Below the pieces are notes generated by a model. It was not told where the DNA came from and made no database searches. It worked only from the letters and a program-made list of their open reading frames with translations. A stretch of 64,000 nt of DNA from Oscillospiraceae bacterium. Lineage in GTDB: Bacteria; Bacillota; Clostridia; Oscillospirales; Ruminococcaceae. Each line of letters begins with the position of its first letter. Within the stretch, counting starts at the first letter, position 1. Shown here one piece after another: positions 16,378 to 24,119 of this stretch. The position numbers and the translations under genes were made by a program. Location of the stretch: contig JAAVIC010000033.1 of NCBI GenBank assembly GCA_014799385.1, positions 124,001-188,000 of the forward strand, in the 5' to 3' direction.

Positions 16378-17504
16378 TTCCCCTCCGAAATACGTACAAC
16401 AATAAATCTTCCGCAGTCTAGCAGACTGCCCAAACGAGAAAAAACTTCGCTTTCAGCCGCGTCCGTAATCAATAACGCAATGTCGGTACGCTCCTCAATA
16501 TTATATAGGTATGTTGTGCGGTTGTGGTCGTAAACGCTCGGCAAACAGATTTTACCGTGGATTCCGTTCGGTTCGCGGCTTATTACATCAATTGGGCTTC
16601 GTGTAGTACTGTGGCAAACAACGTCAAATCCAAGATTTTCCAGATGCTCCGAGACGCGTATAGGAACATACATAAACTCCTCCGTGCCAATCACGCGGAT
16701 TGTGTCCCCCTTTAGTTTTAGGGAATCAACCGCAGTGAAAACGGAGGACAAATCACGGTTGGGTTTGTGCTCCAGCCGCTCTCTTATCGGAATTTCGACA
16801 TTGATAAACTCAATCGGTTTATTCCTCGAATAATTACACACCGATTCGGGGAGCGCATTTACATCTGACATCTTTTGATTGACATCGCGAATTTTCCCAG
16901 ACAACAGGTAGAACAAGTCAATTCCGTTCTTGCGGAATCGTTCACGTTCTTGTTCGTTCTGCCAGTTGCAGATACTCGCGATTCCGAACCGCGAATTTAT
17001 GCCCTCGCGGTTCAATCCCTCAATAAAATTCAACGCGGTATTCCCCGTGGTTATTTCATCATCTACAATCAGAATGTAGTCGAATTTCGTGAAAGACTTG
17101 CGATTCCCGTAAATACGCTGTTGAACCGCGTGGCTGTGTTCCTCGCGAAATTCAAACAGCACGCCGACATCATCTAGCGGCTCACGCGTTGTTTGGAAAA
17201 CGCACGAAATCTGCGGAATCTCATCCGCGACAAAATTCCCGATAGCGGTTGCGGTTTCGGCAAAAGCAACCACTGCAATCCGCAAATCGAGAGGTAAACG
17301 ATTTTTTATCACATCCGCCAATTCCCTGCACATCGCAATCATCTCGTGCGCAGAACACGGAATGTGCTTGCATTGCTTGCGATTTACGAATAAAAAGTCG
17401 CGTTTGGGATTGTTCGAGCGGTGCTCAACTATGATATTGTCACATGAGAATCCGTTTTCGGTAATACTCCCTACATATGTATTCAATTTTTTCATTGCAT
17501 TCAT
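16374..17504 (-). CDS. Phosphoribosyltransferase with C-terminal TRSP domain
   Basis: A 376-residue protein. The N-terminal half is a type I phosphoribosyltransferase, with AVVAFAETATAIGNFVADE (about 78-95) and a full PRPP-binding loop ILIVDDEITTGNT (144-156). The C-terminal part is a TRSP domain, named for the conserved Thr-Arg-Ser-Pro seen here as CHSTTRSPI (297-305), with GTEEFMYVP and HGKICLPSVYDHN nearby. This architecture is known from Ter-linked operons predicted to build a nucleoside-like compound. It lies 2 bp after the lyase gene and overlaps the PELOTA gene by 4 bp. Substrate base unknown. Confidence 0.88.
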   Translation of the reverse strand: MNAMKKLNTYVGSITENGFSCDNIIVEHRSNNPKRDFLFVNRKQCKHIPCSAHEMIAMCRELADVIKNRLPLDLRIAVVAFAETATAIGNFVADEIPQISCVFQTTREPLDDVGVLFEFREEHSHAVQQRIYGNRKSFTKFDYILIVDDEITTGNTALNFIEGLNREGINSRFGIASICNWQNEQERERFRKNGIDLFYLLSGKIRDVNQKMSDVNALPESVCNYSRNKPIEFINVEIPIRERLEHKPNRDLSSVFTAVDSLKLKGDTIRVIGTEEFMYVPIRVSEHLENLGFDVVCHSTTRSPIDVISREPNGIHGKICLPSVYDHNRTTYLYNIEERTDIALLITDAAESEVFSRLGSLLDCGRFIVVRISEGK

Positions 17505-17506
17505 TA

Positions 17507-18562
17507 TTAGTATCGGCTCACTCCACGCTCTTCATCAATAGTTCCGTAAACGGAAGCCAACCCGACTGTCTTCCGCGCCCAGTTAATGTGTGTTTTTACC
17601 TCGTTCATACGGTTTCCCGAAACACCTTTTGATACTCCGATTATGTTCTCGTTCATTCCGAGGATACTTACCGCCTCACGGTAATCTGTGAACTGTACGA
17701 TCAGGGATTTCTGCACCACGGGAAGCTGTGACGGGTGAATGCACGTTTTCCCTATGAATCCTTGAAGTCTGTCACGGCGAAGCTCGTTGCACAATCCGTG
17801 TTTCCACGCGGTGTCGGCGGGATTGTCCTTATTCCGGAAAAACTCCCAGACAGGACCGCTTACAACGTAACTCCTGCCGAACACGTTGATTATATCCTCA
17901 AGGACGCTGCGCACCGCGCCTATATCGTAAATAGTATCGGTTATCCCGCGGCGTATCCCGAGAATACTACAGAAATCCGCGCCGCCCACACGGATATTAA
18001 GCACCCGACCGCTGATCCAATTCAGCGTGTCATACATTTTCAGCAGATTTTCCATACGGAACTGTTTGTACAGCGCTTGTTTGTTCTCGATGATGGGCAT
18101 AATGTACAAATTCCCCGGGAGCGCGGAAAATTCGTCAATATACCGCGCGCAGTTCAGACGGTCGAATTTCGGGACAACAAATCCCGTGATGTACTTTATC
18201 GCACTCCCCAATGCCTTTACAACGGCGGACATTTGATTAAATCCGCGAATACGCACGAAAATAAGCGGAACATTCTCGTCCGCTAATGCGCTCCTTTCCA
18301 CAGCGTTTGCCAATACGGTTACGGTTCGGGAAATCGACTTCATTCCAAAATCTACCAAATCATCTCCGAGCGAATCCTCCAAATCGAGAACCATCGACTT
18401 CACGAACGAATACTCCCCGTTTATGATTTTTTTTGCGATTTTCGTGTTGCTTGCGGGCATATACAGCAATCCCCCGACAGCGTACTGAAGAACTTCCTTT
18501 CCGCTTGTTCTGCTGAACATCTGCGGCTGCGTGGAATATTCCAAATCAAACTTATACTGCAT
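17507..18562 (-). CDS. HpcH/HpaI aldolase / CitE-like lyase of the Ter-type module
   Basis: A 351-residue TIM-barrel lyase of the HpcH/HpaI-CitE type. Visible family landmarks are GGLLYMPASNTKIAKK, the metal/substrate motif MVLDLEDSLGDD, FVRIRGF, GFVVPKFD, IMPIIENKQALY, IRVGGADFCSILGI and GKTCIHPSQLPVV. It differs from genuine citrate lyase beta subunits in length and in the company it keeps: it is the first gene of the four-gene module and has its own promoter and SD GGAGG. In Ter-type operons the family is thought to supply or trim the carbon side chain of the metabolite; that is prediction. Confidence 0.88.
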   Translation of the reverse strand: MQYKFDLEYSTQPQMFSRTSGKEVLQYAVGGLLYMPASNTKIAKKIINGEYSFVKSMVLDLEDSLGDDLVDFGMKSISRTVTVLANAVERSALADENVPLIFVRIRGFNQMSAVVKALGSAIKYITGFVVPKFDRLNCARYIDEFSALPGNLYIMPIIENKQALYKQFRMENLLKMYDTLNWISGRVLNIRVGGADFCSILGIRRGITDTIYDIGAVRSVLEDIINVFGRSYVVSGPVWEFFRNKDNPADTAWKHGLCNELRRDRLQGFIGKTCIHPSQLPVVQKSLIVQFTDYREAVSILGMNENIIGVSKGVSGNRMNEVKTHINWARKTVGLASVYGTIDEERGVSRY

Positions 18563-18595
18563 TTTTCCTCCAAAATGTTCCGAATAGTTTCCTAT

Positions 18596-18624
18596 ATTAT
18601 ATCACATCTTTTACAAAATTTCAA
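18596..18624 (-). promoter_or_regulatory. Promoter of the Ter-type nucleoside operon
   Basis: On the minus strand TTGAAA, a 17-bp spacer and TATAAT lie about 34 bp before the lyase ATG. No operator palindrome is evident in the short leader. Confidence 0.8.
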
Positions 18625-18689
18625 TAGGAAAAGCAATTCTGCAAGAGTTGAAACCCATAGATGAAAATCATAATATATTTGGCATAAAC

Positions 18690-18975
18690 CGAGACTTTTG
18701 TTATAATATTACAGAAAAAACAAAAATTCCCAACGAGCGTTTCAGTGGAAATTAACAGCACGATATCCGTGCTATAATTTACTAACAACAAAGATTTTCG
18801 TTTTGACCTTACAGCGAAAACCTAAAATTCCCGATGAGCGTTTCATTGGAAATTGACTGCACGGATACCACGCTATGATTTACTAACAACAAAGATTTTC
18901 GTTTTAGCCCTACAGTGAAAACAAAAAAATTCCCAATGAGAATTTCATTGGGAATTGACTGCGTGGTTATCACGC
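18690..18975. repeat. Tandem repeats of about 101 bp next to tRNA-fMet
   Basis: Two full units (18723-18823, 18824-18925), a final half unit (18926-18975) and a decayed first remnant (about 18690-18722). Each full unit runs AAAATTCCC...GAGCGTTTCA...GGAAATT, a short GC hairpin, TTTACTAACAACAAAGATTTTCGTTTT and ACAG.GAAAAC. The last unit contains the working terminator of tRNA-fMet, and the GC hairpin corresponds to the sequence just before the tRNA 3' end. The array therefore looks like serial duplication of the tRNA's 3' flank. The stretch holds no gene. Confidence 0.75.
18926..18956 (-). terminator. Terminator of tRNA-fMet
   Basis: AATTCCCAATGA and TCATTGGGAATT form a perfect 12-bp stem with a 5-nt loop, followed on the minus strand by TTTTTT. 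It lies 19 bp after the tRNA. Confidence 0.85.
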
Positions 18976-19052
<77 letters not shown>

Positions 19053-19099
19053 ATAATTATTATTGTTGGCGATTTGTGCCGTTCAACAATAATAATTAT
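19053..19099. repeat. Perfect 16-bp inverted repeat at the tRNA-fMet promoter
   Basis: ATAATTATTATTGTTG (19053-19068) and its exact complement (19084-19099) flank a 15-bp centre. One arm covers most of the -10 box and the other ends at the tRNA 5' base. Transcription should start inside it, so the full hairpin cannot form in the RNA. It is more like a DNA-level operator or a duplication scar. Confidence 0.75.
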
Positions 19100-19123
19100 A
19101 TCACATTATGATGAATTTGTCAA
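19095..19123 (-). promoter_or_regulatory. Consensus promoter of tRNA-fMet
   Basis: On the minus strand TTGACA (19118-19123), a 17-bp spacer and TATAAT (19095-19100). Both hexamers are perfect, as expected for a stable RNA gene. Confidence 0.9.
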
Positions 19124-19172
19124 TACCTTTTTTTAATTTTTTTGAAAAATTTATATAATTTTGTGAAGAGTG

Positions 19173-20390
19173 TCAATTTTTGCCGCTTTTTTCAATATCT
19201 GCGAGAATATCATCTACAATATTGTCGCCGATTCGCGGCTTATTATGGTAATCGTCATCATCGGAAATCAAATCATCAATGCTCTTTGACGCGAGGATCT
19301 GCGAGCTTTTGCGACCCGAAACCGCACGAGGAACAGATTTCTTTGTTCCCTCACCCGATTTTTCGGAGTCGCTCTCCCCTGCCGTCTTTCCGATTTGCGG
19401 TGCGGAACGTTTTTGTCTGCCTGTTGTGGCGGTCGTTTGCGCAAAAAACGCATCGCTTGAATCACGCTTGGGAATAGTCTGAAGTTCTGCAGTTTTATCA
19501 TTGACAGCCGCGGTAACAAGCGGACTTTTGAGGTTCTCGGACACCTTTGAATACGTACCCATTGCGGCTGGTTTGGGAGATTTTGGATAGTCTTTCGGCT
19601 CGGCTGTAGGCTCCGGTCGGACGGGTTTCGCGGATTTTACGCTTTCTTGTCGCGGTAGGACTCCGGGATTGGGTTTGCTTACCTGTTCCGCTTGGAGCTT
19701 CTTTTGTTTGCGCGCCGCCAATTCAAACAAAACCTGATCCGCCGCCGAAGTATCGTATACTTTTTGACGATTGTAGGAGGCCTTCCCATCGCTGTTTACT
19801 CCGATAGTCTTATTCCGAACTTTGTTCTGCTGTTCAATAGCCGCTCTTTCAACAACGTTCTTGAATTGCGGCTCGACCTCGGCTTCGGGTCTGTTTTTAA
19901 CGCCCGCGCGGATAATATCGAAAAGAATTAGCGCAATACAAGGCAGTACGGCAATGCAGAACACCCCAATCGGAGACTTTATAAATAGGATAACTTGTCC
20001 CAAAAACGAGCTTGCCAGCTCCGCGTGACCGATGATCTGTGATTCGGCGGCAATATGCTCCTTGCCATTTTCATCAAGAGTCAGGCTGTAAACGCCGTCC
20101 GAGAGTGTGATTTCACGGATATATCCCAGGGCGGGTTGTTCATCATTATTTCTCCAAAGAACAAGATTTCCCTGTTCAAGCTCCAAAGCCCCGCATTTTC
20201 GCACCAAAACAGCGCTTCCCTTGGGAGCAGACTTAAACCCGTCAATGTCAACAATGTAAATATTGTATCCAAACACATCTACAGTCTTTTGAGAACCAAA
20301 TGCAGCAGTTGCAAATATCATGATAATACACAAAATTATCAATAATGCGCAAAAGAAGTATCCCAACCCACGAAAAATTTTTTTGCCCAA
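19173..20390 (-). CDS. Membrane protein with degenerate signal-peptidase-like domain
   Basis: A 405-residue protein. A membrane helix (about 8-30) is followed by an outside domain resembling SipW-type signal peptidase (FGYNIYIV...APKGSAVLVRK...LEQGNLVLW...ALGYIREI), a second helix (about 128-160), and a 240-residue polar, probably disordered cytoplasmic tail rich in Lys, Ser and Pro that ends in an acidic DDLISDDDDYHN patch. The residue aligning with the catalytic Ser of SGSM appears to be Asp, so it is probably not a peptidase. The start is TTG 20390: an in-frame TGA lies two codons upstream, SD AAGGAGG fits, and no other start precedes the helix. Function unknown. Confidence 0.7.
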   Translation of the reverse strand: MGKKIFRGLGYFFCALLIILCIIMIFATAAFGSQKTVDVFGYNIYIVDIDGFKSAPKGSAVLVRKCGALELEQGNLVLWRNNDEQPALGYIREITLSDGVYSLTLDENGKEHIAAESQIIGHAELASSFLGQVILFIKSPIGVFCIAVLPCIALILFDIIRAGVKNRPEAEVEPQFKNVVERAAIEQQNKVRNKTIGVNSDGKASYNRQKVYDTSAADQVLFELAARKQKKLQAEQVSKPNPGVLPRQESVKSAKPVRPEPTAEPKDYPKSPKPAAMGTYSKVSENLKSPLVTAAVNDKTAELQTIPKRDSSDAFFAQTTATTGRQKRSAPQIGKTAGESDSEKSGEGTKKSVPRAVSGRKSSQILASKSIDDLISDDDDYHNKPRIGDNIVDDILADIEKSGKN

Positions 20391-20415
20391 ATTTCAAAAA
20401 TCCTCCTTTTTCCTA

Positions 20416-20444
20416 TTGACAAATCCAAAAAAATAGTTTATAAT
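20416..20444 (+). promoter_or_regulatory. Consensus promoter upstream of tRNA-Thr
   Basis: TTGACA, a 17-bp spacer and TATAAT, 137 bp before the tRNA. The leader contains an imperfect inverted repeat, AAGAGCTTT...AAAGCTCTT (about 20489-20555). Confidence 0.75.
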
Positions 20445-20581
20445 ATAATAGTCGCAAGTACAGTATAACATATTCATTTGATTTTTGCAAGAGCTTTTTA
20501 TGTTTTTTGCTAATGAATTTGTAAAATATGCATAAAGCTCTTATGGATGTGAACAAATACTGAATTGCTGATATCTAATAT

Positions 20582-20657
20582 GCTAGTGTAGCTCAGTCGG
20601 TAGAGCAGCGCATTCGTAATGCGCAGGTCGGGGGTTCGAGTCCGTTCACTAGCTCCA
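20582..20657 (+). tRNA. tRNA-Thr (CGU)
   Basis: A 76-nt cloverleaf with encoded CCA. The acceptor stem is GCTAGTG/CACTAGC, the anticodon arm GCGCATTCGTAATGCGC with anticodon CGT, and the T arm GGGGGTTCGAGTCC. It would read ACG codons. Confidence 0.96.
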
Positions 20658-20665
20658 GCATGGTC

Positions 20666-20698
20666 AATTCCCATTGTTGTACACAATGGGAATTTTTT
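20666..20698 (+). terminator. Terminator of tRNA-Thr
   Basis: AATTCCCATTGT and ACAATGGGAATT form a 12-bp stem with a 5-nt loop, ending in a run of T. Its arm resembles that of the tRNA-fMet terminator. Confidence 0.88.
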
Positions 20699-20747
20699 AT
20701 TTTCTCTGTAAAGATAAGTCGAAAAGCATTTTAGCTCACGATATTAC

Positions 20748-20799
20748 AAAAACGCGAACCGCTCCAATTAACGCAGAATGCGTAAGTCGGAACGGTTCG
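20748..20799 (-). terminator. Terminator of the zinc-uptake operon
   Basis: On the minus strand CGAACCGTTCC pairs with GGAGCGGTTCG around an inner ACGCA/TGCGT hairpin, followed by CGTTTTTG. It lies about 50 bp after znuB. Confidence 0.75.
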
Positions 20800-20845
20800 A
20801 TAATATGGATATTCCCGCTTTCGGTAGGGTTATTTTTGTGCTGAT

Positions 20846-21685
20846 TTATGATTTTTGGCTTCTCGACAGCACTGCTCCCACCGCAAAAAATACCGCGTAG
20901 ACTACGATATTCACGCACACAATACTTGCTCCGCAAGGCGTATCCGCAATGTAGGAGATTATCATTCCGACAACGAACGTCACCACCGAAATCGCCGCCG
21001 AGCAGACAGTAACCGCACGGAAACTCTTAAACACGCGCATTGAGCATAGCGCCGGGAAAATTATCAGACTGGAAATCAGCATACTTCCCATCAATCGCAT
21101 TCCGATGACAATCGTTACCGCTGTAAGCAGCGCAATCAGCATATTGTATATGTTCGTGTTGGTTCCCGTTGCTTTGGCAAAGTTCTCGTCAAATGTGATG
21201 GCGAAAATCTTGGTGTAGAAAAATACAAATATTACCAGTACAACCAATGCCAGAATCGCACTGGTTATCACGTCTCCACGGCTGACGGAAATTATGCTTC
21301 CGAACAGATAGCTGTTGATGTCGATATTCATTCCCTTAGACATCGAGTTTGCCATAACACCGATTGCAAGCGCGCTTGTGGAAATCAGCGCAATCGCCGA
21401 ATCGCCATTGGTCTTGCTGTTTGAGGACAGACGCAGCAGCAGGAATGCCGCCGCGATCACTACGGGAATCGCCACTGCCATTGGCGCGAGGTTCATTACC
21501 GAAGCTACAGCCAACGCTCCGAAGCCCACGTGCGAAAGCCCGTCTCCAATCATCGAGAAACGCTTTAGAACAAGGCTCACACCCAACAGTGCCGCGCACA
21601 GCGACACCAGAATCCCGACAATCAGCGCTCTTACCAGAACCGGCGCGGAAAATATCTCCGAAATAACCTCAAACACCTTTATCAC
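20846..21685 (-). CDS. znuB: Zinc/metal ABC transporter permease, ABC-3 family
   Basis: A 279-residue multi-helix permease (8-9 hydrophobic segments) of the ABC-3 (ZnuB/MntB) family. The start of the family profile is clear: LVRALIVGILVSLCAALLGVSLVLKRFSMIGDGLSHVGFGALA. It forms the membrane channel for metal brought by the 23184 lipoprotein and driven by the 21669 ATPase. GTG 21685 overlaps the znuC end by 17 bp; GTG 21676 is an alternative. Zinc rather than manganese is inferred from the linked Zur-like regulator. Confidence 0.9.
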   Translation of the reverse strand: MIKVFEVISEIFSAPVLVRALIVGILVSLCAALLGVSLVLKRFSMIGDGLSHVGFGALAVASVMNLAPMAVAIPVVIAAAFLLLRLSSNSKTNGDSAIALISTSALAIGVMANSMSKGMNIDINSYLFGSIISVSRGDVITSAILALVVLVIFVFFYTKIFAITFDENFAKATGTNTNIYNMLIALLTAVTIVIGMRLMGSMLISSLIIFPALCSMRVFKSFRAVTVCSAAISVVTFVVGMIISYIADTPCGASIVCVNIVVYAVFFAVGAVLSRSQKS

Positions 21686-22376
21686 CGCCCTTCAGAAAGT
21701 TCGATGAATCACTTTTCAGGAACTCCTCTGTACTGCCGAAAAAGCAGTCATCCTCACGCATACATAGAATATGTGACGCGTATTTCACTGCCGCGGACAT
21801 ATCGTGAGTTACCATGATCACGGTAACTCCGTCATGGTTGATTTGCGAAATCAGCCCGTAAAACTCCACAGTGACCATCGGGTCAAGTCCCGTGACAGGC
21901 TCGTCCAGAAGCAGGATTTTCCGTGTTGCGCACAGTGCGCGCGCCAACAGTACACGCTGCTGTTGTCCGCCCGAAAGTTCGCGGTAGCTGCGTTTTTTGA
22001 GCTCCGAGATTCCCAGACGTTCCATATTTTCCGCAGCAATTCCCCTCTCCTGCGCCGAGTAGAAAGGTCGGATTCCGCGAGAGTTCAGACAGCCCGAAAT
22101 CACAACCTCGTAAACACTTGCCGGAAAGTCACGCTGAGCGTTGGTCTGCTGCGGAAGATAGCCGATTTCATTCTGCTGCAGACCGTCCCCGAACTCGATT
22201 AAGCCTCCCACCGGCTTTTTCAGTCCCAACAAAGCCTTAACCAGCGTGGATTTTCCCGAGCCGTTCTCTCCGACAATGCATAGGTAATCGCCCGGGGAAA
22301 CCTCAAAATTGAGGTCTTTGATCACCGTCATATTTTCATATGACAGCGTAAGATTTGTTGTTTTGATAAGTGACAT
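21669..22376 (-). CDS. znuC: Zinc/metal ABC transporter ATP-binding protein
   Basis: A 235-residue ABC ATPase. The Walker A GENGSGKSTLVKALLGL, Q-loop IGYLPQQ, signature ELSGGQQQRVLLARAL, Walker B KILLLDEPVTGLD and the H-loop VTHD are all intact. Pairing with the ABC-3 permease by a 17-bp overlap identifies it as the metal-uptake ATPase. It lies 8 bp after the alkyltransferase-like gene, so the transporter genes are split within one operon. Confidence 0.92.
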   Translation of the reverse strand: MSLIKTTNLTLSYENMTVIKDLNFEVSPGDYLCIVGENGSGKSTLVKALLGLKKPVGGLIEFGDGLQQNEIGYLPQQTNAQRDFPASVYEVVISGCLNSRGIRPFYSAQERGIAAENMERLGISELKKRSYRELSGGQQQRVLLARALCATRKILLLDEPVTGLDPMVTVEFYGLISQINHDGVTVIMVTHDMSAAVKYASHILCMREDDCFFGSTEEFLKSDSSNFLKGGDKGV

Positions 22377-22384
22377 TTTGCCCT

Positions 22385-22864
22385 CTACTTCAAGTCAAAC
22401 AGGAAACTTTGATAGTCCTTTACATAATACCGAATATTCGTTCTTCCCTTGGTGATAACCGTGAATCCCTCCGCCTCCAACAGTTTTTTCTGTTCCTCAA
22501 CGCCGCCCGGATATTTGGGATTCAGCTCACCATTCGCCTTAAGCGTCCGCCAGTATGGAGTCTTGTCGTCCTTGCGCTGAAAGCTCGCCCATGCCGCGAT
22601 AGAGCAGAAAATTCCGGCGGTTATCGGGTCGGTGAAGTCCGCGTTATTTTGCGCGGCAAAGTATTCCCGAATATCGCCGACCGTAATTACCTTTCCCAAA
22701 GAAACGCGGCGCATTACCGCGTCATAGTCGAGCGGCGGAGCGAAATACATCTTACTGCCGCCATACTTTTCGATGCTCTTTTCGTCTGTTATCGTGACGA
22801 TTTTGGGCATATCCTTGCTGTCCTTTAACATTGCGTTGAAGTCCTTTTGGTTTTCATTTGCCAT
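22385..22864 (-). CDS. Alkyltransferase-like (MGMT-fold) protein without active Cys
   Basis: A 159-residue protein containing the DNA-binding domain of O6-methylguanine-DNA methyltransferase: VSLGKVITVGDIREYFA, AGIFCSIAAWASFQR, PYWRTLKANGELNPKYPGG and LLEAEGFTV. The position of the PCHR active site is PYWR, so there is no acceptor cysteine, as in the alkyltransferase-like (ATL) group that flags bulky alkyl lesions for repair. An N-terminal 55-residue extension is unassigned. It lies between the tfoX-like gene and znuC in the zinc operon. Role in metal stress is unknown. Confidence 0.8.
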   Translation of the reverse strand: MANENQKDFNAMLKDSKDMPKIVTITDEKSIEKYGGSKMYFAPPLDYDAVMRRVSLGKVITVGDIREYFAAQNNADFTDPITAGIFCSIAAWASFQRKDDKTPYWRTLKANGELNPKYPGGVEEQKKLLEAEGFTVITKGRTNIRYYVKDYQSFLFDLK

Positions 22865-22923
22865 AATTCAACACCTCCATGCCCATTATAACGCATTACA
22901 ATATCAAATGCAATGAGACGGTT

Positions 22924-23181
22924 TTATTTTTTATGCGAATTATAAAATTCTTTCAGCTCCGCTTTGCGTTCAACGGGAATATCGGTTTTTCTTATTCCGC
23001 GAATCGCGCCTTCAAGTGCCAACAAACGATGAATACAAGCGGTTTCATCAATGGATTGTATCTTCAACCACGCATTCTCCGCGCCGATTTGAACCAATTG
23101 CTCGGTGTTTTCGATACCGACCCGGTTCAATTGTTCCTCAACAACTTTTCCTATATTTGGAAGATTCTCCAGTTGTCCCAT
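22924..23181 (-). CDS. TfoX C-terminal-domain protein
   Basis: An 85-residue protein that is all TfoX C-terminal domain: LPNIGKVVEEQLNRVGIENTEQLVQIGAENAWLKI, a helix-hairpin-helix-like fold, with the usual ALEGAIRGIRK ending. The N-terminal half of competence regulator TfoX is absent. Stand-alone copies are common in Firmicutes and have no set role. It follows znuA by 2 bp and has SD GGAGG. It could bind DNA, but nothing here shows that. Confidence 0.85.
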   Translation of the reverse strand: MGQLENLPNIGKVVEEQLNRVGIENTEQLVQIGAENAWLKIQSIDETACIHRLLALEGAIRGIRKTDIPVERKAELKEFYNSHKK

Positions 23182-23183
23182 AA

Positions 23184-24119
23184 TTATCCTCCGTTAAGCG
23201 CGTTTTTCAGCATTTCATAATTGCGCTCCATAAGCGAAACATAACTCTCCCCTGCCGCAAAATCGTCGGCGGTTATGTTGTGGCAGGTATGAAATTCCGC
23301 AGTCGGAAGTCCGTTTTCATTCGCCAGATTGTCCGCGAGTTTGCGGTTCGACAGTTCAATATGGAACACCGCGTCCACGGTATCGGGCTCTTTTAGCTTT
23401 TCAGCAAGGAACGCAACAACCTGAGCGGAAGGCTCGGTTTCGCTGCCGCAGCCCGGAAACGCCGCGTAGTAATTTAGGTCGTACTCCCGAAAGAAATACA
23501 GCAGCGGGAATCTGTCCCCGAACACGAAATGCCTTTCCTCCCCTTTCAGCAGTTCCGAAAACCGCTTGCCAAGGTTATTGATTTGTTGGACGTAATCCCT
23601 CGCCCGCTGTTCATAAAACGCGCTCTTTTCGGGATTTAACTGCACCGCTGCGGATTTGACGCTCTCCACAATCAGCGCGGCATTTTTCGGCGAGGTCCAG
23701 ATATGCTCGTCATATTCCTCGTCATCGTGTTCCACGTGACTTTCGCCGTTTTGAACATCTTCCTCGTGGAGTGCCTCCACCGAGTCCATCATACGCAAAG
23801 TGTTCACCTCGTCGGTGGATTTCAGCATCGTATCAACCCATGAATCCGACTCACCGCCGTTGTAGATAAACAGGTCGCAGTTGTCGATTTTAACGATGTC
23901 GCGCGCACTGGGGTCGTAGCTGTGGCTCTCCGAGCCGGGAGTGAGCAGAAGAGTAATATCCGCCGTATCACCAAACACCGCTCGCGCGAAGTCATACGCG
24001 GGGAAAATGGTGGTGATTATCTGCGGCTTTCCTTTGGATTTTCCGCTCTCTGCGCTCGAACAGCCGCACAACAGAGCCATCAGCGCAGCGGCAATCACCG
24101 AGATAACACGTCTAAACAT
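23184..24119 (-). CDS. znuA: Zinc-binding lipoprotein of ABC transporter (ZnuA/AdcA type)
   Basis: A 311-residue substrate-binding lipoprotein. The signal peptide ends in LLCGC with lipidated C20. The metal ligands sit in SHSYDPSARD, DEHIWTSPKNA and the later histidine and Asp regions. Between the first two is an acidic, His-containing loop (about 110-140: GESHVEHDDEEYDEH), a feature of zinc rather than manganese binders. It overlaps the Fur-family gene by 8 bp. It would capture zinc outside the membrane for the znuC/znuB pair. Confidence 0.92.
   Translation of the reverse strand: MFRRVISVIAAALMALLCGCSSAESGKSKGKPQIITTIFPAYDFARAVFGDTADITLLLTPGSESHSYDPSARDIVKIDNCDLFIYNGGESDSWVDTMLKSTDEVNTLRMMDSVEALHEEDVQNGESHVEHDDEEYDEHIWTSPKNAALIVESVKSAAVQLNPEKSAFYEQRARDYVQQINNLGKRFSELLKGEERHFVFGDRFPLLYFFREYDLNYYAAFPGCGSETEPSAQVVAFLAEKLKEPDTVDAVFHIELSNRKLADNLANENGLPTAEFHTCHNITADDFAAGESYVSLMERNYEMLKNALNGG

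Noticed and set aside
20736-20936. 66-codon minus-strand frame overlapping the end of znuB
   Set aside because: Most of it is the operon terminator hairpin; no SD or homology.
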